DNA of 11,903 bases from the NCBI GenBank assembly GCA_021821425.1, contig JAKACL010000065.1:1-11903 (forward strand), written 5' to 3'. Under the pieces are notes generated by a model. The model was not told the origin of the DNA and did no database searches. It was given only the letters and a program-made list of their open reading frames with translations. Shown here in pieces: positions 8,041-11,903 of the stretch. Each line of letters opens with the position of its first letter. The first letter of the stretch is position 1. Source of the stretch: Pseudomonadota bacterium. Lineage in GTDB: Bacteria; Pseudomonadota; Gammaproteobacteria; Burkholderiales; Thiobacillaceae. The translations under genes and the position numbers were made by a program.

Positions 8041-8730
8041 TTGAACATCAGCTCATTATTTAATCGCCTTTTCCCGCCCACCTGCGTGCTGTGCGGGGCC
8101 CGTGCGACCCCGACGCTGTGCCCGGACTGCCTGGCCGACCTGCCCTGGCACCGCCAGCCGCAATGTCCGCAATGCGCCACGCCGACGCCGGACGGCCAGG
8201 TGTGCGGCGCCTGTCTCAAGCACCCGCCCGCATTCGACCGCACCCATGTCGCGCTGGCCTATGCGTTCCCGCTCGACCGGATGATTCCGCGCCTGAAATA
8301 CCACGGCCAGCTTGCGATTGCGCCGGTGCTGGGTACCTGCCTGGCCCAGGCCGCCGCGCACGCCCCCCGCCCCGACCGCCTGATGCCCATGCCGCTGCAT
8401 CCCGTCCGTATCCGCGAGCGCGGCTTCAATCACGCCACCGAAATCGCGCAGACGGTGGCCCGGCAGCTCGACCTGCCGCTCGACCTCGACAGCTGCCGGC
8501 GCACCCGCGACACCCCGCCGCAAATGGGCCTGAAGCACGACGCGCGACGGCGCAATGTGCGCGGCGCTTTCACGTGTTCGGGTGAAGTCAAGGGGCAGCG
8601 CATCGCGCTGATCGACGACGTGATGACGACCGGCACCAGCCTCGACGAACTGGCCGCGACGCTCAAGCGCGCCGGCGCAGCCGAAGTAAACTGCTGGGTG
8701 GTGGCGCGGGCGCTGCCGCCGGGCGGGTGA
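8041..8730 (+). CDS. comF: ComF/GntX-family phosphoribosyltransferase-like protein
   Basis: A 229-residue double-zinc-ribbon plus phosphoribosyltransferase-fold protein. Four CxxC pairs are visible near the N-terminus (Cys15/18, 27/30, 42/45, 55/58). RERGFNHA (125-132) and the PRPP-binding loop IALIDDVMTTGTS (188-200) follow. ComF proteins act in DNA uptake in naturally competent bacteria; the E. coli homologue GntX is encoded next to bioH. The precise biochemical role is unsettled. The start is a TTG at 8041, preceded by CGGACGG at plausible spacing; no in-frame ATG or GTG lies before the zinc ribbon, so the start is inferred. It is the only plus-strand gene supported here, divergent from the bio operon and convergent with dgt. 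Confidence 0.9.
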   Translation: MNISSLFNRLFPPTCVLCGARATPTLCPDCLADLPWHRQPQCPQCATPTPDGQVCGACLKHPPAFDRTHVALAYAFPLDRMIPRLKYHGQLAIAPVLGTCLAQAAAHAPRPDRLMPMPLHPVRIRERGFNHATEIAQTVARQLDLPLDLDSCRRTRDTPPQMGLKHDARRRNVRGAFTCSGEVKGQRIALIDDVMTTGTSLDELAATLKRAGAAEVNCWVVARALPPGG

Positions 8731-8815
8731 ATCCGCCGGGGATCGGGTGCACGGGTTGCGACGGTCTCAGACCTCGATGGCCGCCGTCGTGCGGGGCACA
8801 CCGGGCGTCCGAGGG

Positions 8816-9943
8816 TCAGCTGTAGATTTCTTCCACCGCGAAAATGCGCCGGTGCTCGCGCATGGCGTAGCGGTCGGTCATGCCGGCGATGTAGTCGGCC
8901 ACGGCGCGCGCGCCTTCGAGCGATTCGCGCGCCTGGTGCTCGGGCGGCAGCAGGCGCGCATCGCCGGTGAAGGCGGTATAAAGGTCGCTGACGATGCGGC
9001 CGGCCTTGGCGCTCATGCGCGCGACCTTGTAATGGCGGTACAGATGCCGGTGCAGGAAGCGCTTCAGCTCGCGGTGCTCGTCCAGCAGCGCCGGGCTGAA
9101 GGCCGCCAGCGGCGGCGCGGCACGCACGTCGCCGAGCGTCTGCACGCCGCTGTTTTCGATGTTGATCCGCGTCGTATTGACCAGGTCGAGGATCAGCGTG
9201 TTGATCATGCGGCGCACCGTTTCGGTCACCACGCGGCGGCCATTCAATGCCGGATAGCGGGCGCGCACCTCGCCCTGGTGACGCGCGAACAGCTGCACCT
9301 CCGCCAGCTGCGCTTCGGTGATCAGCCCCGAGCGCAGGCCATCGTCGACGTCGTGGTTGTTGTAGGCGATCTCGTCGGCCAGGTTGGCGATCTGCGCCTC
9401 CAGCGAGGGCTGCTGCTTGTCGAGAAAGCGCTGTCCGACGTCGCCGAGTTTCTCCGCATTGCCGAGCGAGCAGTGCTTGAGGATGCCCTCGCGCGCCTCG
9501 AAGGTGAGGTTCAAGCCGTCGAATTCGGCGTAGCGTTCTTCGAGCAGATCCACCACGCGCAGCGACTGCAGGTTGTGCTCGAAGCCGCCGTGCTCGCGCA
9601 TGCAGGCGTTGAGCGCATCCTGCCCGGCGTGGCCGAACGGTGTATGGCCGAGGTCGTGCGCCAGCGCCACCGCCTCCACCAGATCCTCGTTCAGGTTCAG
9701 GATTCGCGCGATGGTGCGGCCGATCTGCGCCACTTCCAGGCTGTGGGTCAACCGCGTGCGGAAGAGGTCGCCCTCGTGGTTGACGAACACCTGGGTCTTG
9801 TATTCCAGCCGCCGGAACGCGGTGGAATGGATGATGCGGTCGCGGTCGCGCTGGAATTCGGAGCGCGGCGCGGCGGACGGTTCGGCGTGCCGGCGCCCGC
9901 GGGTTTGACTGGAATGCGCGGCGTAGGAGGCAAGTTCGTTCAT
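8816..9943 (-). CDS. dgt: dGTP triphosphohydrolase-like HD-domain protein
   Basis: A 375-residue HD-superfamily phosphohydrolase of the deoxynucleoside triphosphate triphosphohydrolase-like group, predicted to split dNTPs into a deoxynucleoside and triphosphate. Metal and catalytic residues are visible: His67 ([10 protein letters not shown]), His96-Asp97 ([15 protein letters not shown], with His100 and His105), Glu122-His123 (FEHNLQ) and Asp190 ([16 protein letters not shown]). The N-terminal [26 protein letters not shown] is also typical of the family. Its ATG overlaps the hipA stop as ATGA and has no clear ribosome site, so it probably relies on reinitiation from hipA. Such enzymes serve dNTP pool control, and some act in phage defence. 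Which applies here cannot be told from sequence. Confidence 0.95.
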   Translation of the reverse strand: MNELASYAAHSSQTRGRRHAEPSAAPRSEFQRDRDRIIHSTAFRRLEYKTQVFVNHEGDLFRTRLTHSLEVAQIGRTIARILNLNEDLVEAVALAHDLGHTPFGHAGQDALNACMREHGGFEHNLQSLRVVDLLEERYAEFDGLNLTFEAREGILKHCSLGNAEKLGDVGQRFLDKQQPSLEAQIANLADEIAYNNHDVDDGLRSGLITEAQLAEVQLFARHQGEVRARYPALNGRRVVTETVRRMINTLILDLVNTTRINIENSGVQTLGDVRAAPPLAAFSPALLDEHRELKRFLHRHLYRHYKVARMSAKAGRIVSDLYTAFTGDARLLPPEHQARESLEGARAVADYIAGMTDRYAMREHRRIFAVEEIYS

Positions 9944-11136
9944 GGGCGTAGGCGTCTGGCGATGTCGGGAGCGAAGCGCTCGATGTCAGTGTGCGGCACC
10001 CCGCAGTCTGCCGCAACCGGGGCGAACTCCGCCAGCGCGACACACACCGCGTCCACGATGGCCGCCGCGCCCGACACGCCCCACTTTCGCCCCAGGGCCG
10101 CCAGCCCGGCAGGGCCCGGCGCGGTCGGCGTCAGGTCGAAGCGCAGCACGTGTTCGCGCAACCCGGCCGTATCGGGCAGCAGATCGAAGGCGGGCGACAG
10201 CCGCCATCCCGCGGCATCGCGCAGCAGCCAGAAATTCTTCAGGTGATCGTCGGTATTGCCGAGCAGCGCATTGAACACCATCTGCCGATACAGCCGCGGG
10301 ACGTCGGTCTCCGGCGCAACACCATGGCGGCGCAGCACGGCGACCAGATCGGCGTAACCCAGCACATAAAACCCACTGGCCTGGAGCACCGCACGAAAAC
10401 TCAGCATGTGCAGGCGGCCAGCCTGTGTGCGGTCGAAGCGCCTGACCAGCAAAGCGCGCCGCCCGCCCGGCAGCGCCGCCAAGCTGAAATCCGGCACGGT
10501 CAGGCCCGCGCGCCGGGCGAGTGCAAGGCCTGCCGCCTCCAGCCCAACCATGTCGCAATCGTCGCGCCGGCTGGAAAACTTGGCGATCCAGTGCCCTTCC
10601 GCGTCGCGCACAAGCGCCTTGGGGCGAGCACCGCCCGGCGAACTCCCGGCTGCCAGCAGCAAGCGGCTGCTGTCGTCGACCGCCTCGCCCGCTTCCAGCC
10701 GCGCCGCCGCATCGGCCAGTTCGGCAAGCGCCAAGCCGTCGGCCTCCGTATCCGTTGCCTGCGGGATTTCGCCCGAGCGCGCAAAGGCCAGTGCGCCCAG
10801 CGCCGTGCCACCCAGCACTTGCAGCAGATGCGGTTCGCCCTGCTGGCCGCGCTTGAGGCCATGTTTCAGCACCAGCAGCCGCCGGCCCCAGACATCGGGC
10901 AGGGCGTCTTCGAACGCAAGCAAGGGGGGATTGAGCTGGATCGACTGGAATTCCTCGCCGGTCAGCGGCAGCGCAACGGGATCGAGCGCGAATGCGCGCG
11001 CGTCGGCGAGATAGCCGGGAACATAGCGGAACGCGCTGGCATAGCGCCCTTGCGCGTCGGCGTCGGCGAATGCCAGCTCGCCGCATGTCAGCCGCGCGCC
11101 ATCTGGCAGCGTCAGCCAGACGTCGAGCCGGATCAC
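9940..11136 (-). CDS. hipA: HipA-family serine/threonine kinase toxin
   Basis: A 398-residue HipA-fold kinase. The N-terminal subdomain (about 1-100) includes [10 protein letters not shown]; the Ser-containing loop [12 protein letters not shown] (164-175) is the autophosphorylation/P-loop region. Lys186 in WIAKFSS is the ATP-binding lysine. The catalytic loop is [12 protein letters not shown] (291-302) with Asp296-Asp297, and the metal-binding aspartate is Asp318 in SPAFDLLPD. All key residues look intact, so an active kinase is expected. E. coli HipA phosphorylates glutamyl-tRNA synthetase; the target here is unknown. The GTG at 11136 overlaps the hipB stop by 4 bases and has AAGGACG upstream. 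It overlaps dgt by 4 bases at its other end. Confidence 0.93.
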   Translation of the reverse strand: MIRLDVWLTLPDGARLTCGELAFADADAQGRYASAFRYVPGYLADARAFALDPVALPLTGEEFQSIQLNPPLLAFEDALPDVWGRRLLVLKHGLKRGQQGEPHLLQVLGGTALGALAFARSGEIPQATDTEADGLALAELADAAARLEAGEAVDDSSRLLLAAGSSPGGARPKALVRDAEGHWIAKFSSRRDDCDMVGLEAAGLALARRAGLTVPDFSLAALPGGRRALLVRRFDRTQAGRLHMLSFRAVLQASGFYVLGYADLVAVLRRHGVAPETDVPRLYRQMVFNALLGNTDDHLKNFWLLRDAAGWRLSPAFDLLPDTAGLREHVLRFDLTPTAPGPAGLAALGRKWGVSGAAAIVDAVCVALAEFAPVAADCGVPHTDIERFAPDIARRLRP

Positions 11137-11438
11137 GCAGCGTCCTTGCGCCGCCGCGCGCGCTGCCGCTGGGGCGGCGCGGCCTCGGCGGCGGCGAACA
11201 GGCTGGTCTGCGGCGCGAGCCAGGCCTCGGCTTCGTGCAACCGCCCCAGCACCTCCAGCGCCGCCAGCCAGTGGCCGACCTGCGCGCTGGCGTCGCCCTG
11301 CTCCAGCCGTCTCAACGTCGGCACCGATACGCCCAGGCGCGCGGCGAAGCGGGCCTGCGGCTCGTTGCGCAACAGGCGCTGCGCACGCAGACGCGCCCCA
11401 AGCCGATGCAGCACTGTGTAAATGTTATCGGAAATCAT
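11133..11438 (-). CDS. hipB: HipB-like XRE-family antitoxin/repressor
   Basis: A protein of about 101 residues with a helix-turn-helix at 28-48 (EPQARFAARLGVSVPTLRRLE spans it) and a basic C-terminal tail ([12 protein letters not shown]). Position directly before hipA, with a GTGA overlap, makes it the cognate antitoxin and autorepressor of a type II module. The start is uncertain: ATG at 11438 is preferred because it lies closest to the domain, with ATG at 11447 and GTG at 11456 as alternatives. None has a Shine-Dalgarno sequence, and a possible -10 box ends 8 bases before 11438, so a leaderless message is possible. Confidence 0.88.
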   Translation of the reverse strand: MISDNIYTVLHRLGARLRAQRLLRNEPQARFAARLGVSVPTLRRLEQGDASAQVGHWLAALEVLGRLHEAEAWLAPQTSLFAAAEAAPPQRQRARRRKDAA

Positions 11439-11465
11439 GGTTTGCATTATTGGCACAAACCACGA
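11435..11465. promoter_or_regulatory. Palindromic operator candidate over the hipB start
   Basis: Two arms, tcatggtttg (11435-11444) and caaaccacga (11456-11465), form an inverted repeat matching at 9 of 10 positions, the inner 7 bp being perfect, with 11 bp between them. The dyad straddles the hipB start codon and the candidate -10 box. HipB proteins repress their own promoters by binding such dyads, so autoregulation is likely. Binding itself is inferred. Confidence 0.5.
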
Positions 11466-11474
11466 TTAATACAA
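11446..11474 (-). promoter_or_regulatory. Candidate promoter for hipB-hipA-dgt
   Basis: On the minus strand TTGTAT (3 of 6 to the -35 consensus) is followed after 17 bp by AATAAT (5 of 6 to the -10 consensus, 11446-11451). Transcription would begin almost at the ATG at 11438. The -10 box lies between the two operator arms. A second small dyad, cgatt (11463-11467) with aatcg (11473-11477), overlaps the -35 region. The -35 match is weak, so this is a suggestion only. Confidence 0.35.
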
Positions 11475-11487
11475 TCGATTATTTATA

Positions 11488-11512
11488 TTATGTCTGGCGA
11501 TGCATGCTCAGG
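11488..11512. repeat. 25-bp direct repeat, copy 1 (upstream of hipB)
   Basis: This 25-bp sequence recurs at 11668-11692 with a single mismatch (c at 11494, a at 11674), exactly 180 bp away. Similarity weakens but persists for about 17 bases on the hipB side (10 of 17) and ends abruptly on the aroB side. The core includes the nested palindromes gcatgc and atgcat. The second copy covers the aroB stop codon, so this copy looks like a stray duplicate of the aroB end. Confidence 0.8.
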
Positions 11513-11529
11513 ATGCCGTAGATGCCGTA
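11512..11529. repeat. Tandem 9-bp duplication beside the REPIN-like element
   Basis: The unit gatgccgta is present twice head to tail (11512-11520 and 11521-11529). The second copy runs into the foot (ccgtag) of the left REP-like hairpin. It may be an insertion or slippage scar. Confidence 0.55.
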
Positions 11530-11601
11530 GGTCGGGAATACCTTCCCGACGCAACGGGCGGGGGTGTGCGGGGGTGTCGGGAAGGTCTTCCCGACCTACG
11601 G
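11525..11601. repeat. REPIN-like element (two inverted REP-type hairpins)
   Basis: The 77-bp element has perfect 14-bp terminal inverted repeats, ccgtaggtcgggaa (11525-11538) and ttcccgacctacgg (11588-11601). Each end is itself a hairpin: gtcgggaa/ttcccgac at 11531-11550 with loop tacc, and at 11576-11595 with loop ggtc. A GTAG tetranucleotide stands at the outer foot of each hairpin, as in REP sequences handled by RAYT transposases. Between them are two tandem copies of gcgggggtgt (11558-11567, 11568-11577). No RAYT gene is in the window. Such hairpins may also stabilise or end the aroB message, but there is no T-tract after them on the minus strand. Confidence 0.75.
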
Positions 11602-11667
11602 ATAGCGCGTAATTTCAGAGCGTTTGCCAAGGAACAACACATAATGGTGAAAGAGCCATTGTTTTTG

Positions 11668-11692
11668 TTATGTATGGCGATGCATGCTCAGG
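11668..11692. repeat. 25-bp direct repeat, copy 2 (overlapping the aroB stop)
   Basis: This is the partner of the repeat at 11488-11512, identical at 24 of 25 positions. It includes the aroB stop codon (11688-11690) and the first two bases of the preceding Ala codon, then about 20 bases of downstream sequence. The two copies bound a 155-bp segment that contains the REPIN-like element. Confidence 0.8.
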
Positions 11693-11903
11693 CGGCAGCG
11701 CACGTTGTCAGGGTCTCGCGCAGCACCGGCTCCGGCACGTCGCCGGTGATCGCCGCCTCGCCCAGCTTCTTCAGCAGCACGAAGCGCATTTTTCCGCCCT
11801 CGACCTTCTTGTCGTGGCCCATGTATTCCAGATACGTATCGACGCCGAGGTCCGGCGCCACGTCCGGCAGCCCGGCGGCGCGGATCAGCGCGCGGGTGCG
11901 TTC
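11688..11903 (-). CDS. aroB: 3-dehydroquinate synthase, C-terminal part (5' end outside window)
   Basis: Only the last 71 codons are present. The product is the second enzyme of the shikimate pathway, converting DAHP to 3-dehydroquinate with NAD and a divalent metal. The visible part, containing [23 protein letters not shown] and [19 protein letters not shown], matches the helical C-terminal domain of AroB: the HDKKV segment and the [13 protein letters not shown] helix are characteristic. The reading frame runs open to the window edge and ends in TGA inside the 25-bp repeat. In related bacteria aroB is usually followed closely by dgt; here hipB and hipA intervene. Confidence 0.93.
   Translation of the reverse strand, partial: ERTRALIRAAGLPDVAPDLGVDTYLEYMGHDKKVEGGKMRFVLLKKLGEAAITGDVPEPVLRETLTTCAAA

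Noticed and set aside
8731..8815. Bidirectional terminator between comF and dgt
   Set aside because: Only a weak six-base pairing (cgacgg/ccgtcg) with a long loop and no T-tract on either strand was found.
8430..10043. 537-codon minus-strand open frame overlapping dgt and the comF antisense strand
   Set aside because: It is a frame shadow; the overlapping dgt frame carries the full HD-domain motif set.
9991..11421. 476-codon plus-strand open frame antisense to hipA and hipB
   Set aside because: No recognisable fold and Gln/Arg-rich composition, opposite a HipA frame with intact kinase motifs.
11639..11673. Hairpin acataatgg...ccatt...ttatgt as a terminator for aroB
   Set aside because: The stem is short, bulged and A/T-rich. 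The T-run lies on the plus strand, the wrong strand for aroB, and no plus-strand gene precedes it.
11488..11692. Repeats in the aroB-hipB spacer as a CRISPR array
   Set aside because: There are only two copies of the 25-mer, 155 bp apart, and the interval is filled by a different inverted-repeat element. There is no regular spacer pattern and no cas gene.
11688..11903. aroB as a truncated pseudogene
   Set aside because: The frame is open to the window edge and ends with a normal AroB C-terminus; the missing part is only outside the window.

Overview
The window looks like chromosomal DNA from a high-GC betaproteobacterium, plausibly of the Thiobacillus/Nitrosomonadales type. That placement is an inference from gene order, protein character and GC content, not from a database match. 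Every gene with a supported function lies on the minus strand except one comF-family gene, so the window is best read from right to left. The protein-coding content is dense, and most minus-strand neighbours overlap by 4-14 bases or lie within 25 bases of each other.

Right edge (about 11,900 to 8,816, minus strand): the last 71 codons of aroB are followed by a 249-bp intergenic region. This holds a REPIN-like double hairpin (11525-11601), a 25-bp direct repeat present twice exactly 180 bp apart, and a palindromic promoter/operator candidate. A HipB-like XRE regulator, a HipA-family kinase and a dGTPase-like HD-domain phosphohydrolase (dgt) follow. The three are joined by 4-base GTGA and ATGA overlaps, so they are probably one translationally coupled transcript. 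From general knowledge, aroB and dgt are commonly adjacent in betaproteobacteria, so hipBA looks like a cassette inserted between two housekeeping genes. This is the most unusual part of the window.

Middle (8,730 to 3,091): a comF-family phosphoribosyltransferase gene on the plus strand converges on dgt. It diverges from a minus-strand run made of an unrecognised four-helix membrane protein, then bioB, bioF, bioH, bioC and bioD. BioC and BioH bracket the methyl-ester disguise of pimeloyl-ACP synthesis. BioF, BioD and BioB perform three of the four ring-assembly steps. The aminotransferase BioA is not in the window.

Left (2,991 to 1): after an AT-rich gap of about 100 bp come a DUF2244-type membrane protein, coxB and ctaD (cut by the window edge). 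CoxB is a cytochrome oxidase subunit II with a fused C-terminal cytochrome c domain, so the enzyme is of caa3 type. CtaD carries all the heme and CuB ligands.

Most of the window is conserved core metabolism. The parts worth a second look are the hipBA-dgt coupling, the repeat-rich aroB-hipB spacer, and the unidentified membrane protein at the head of the biotin operon.
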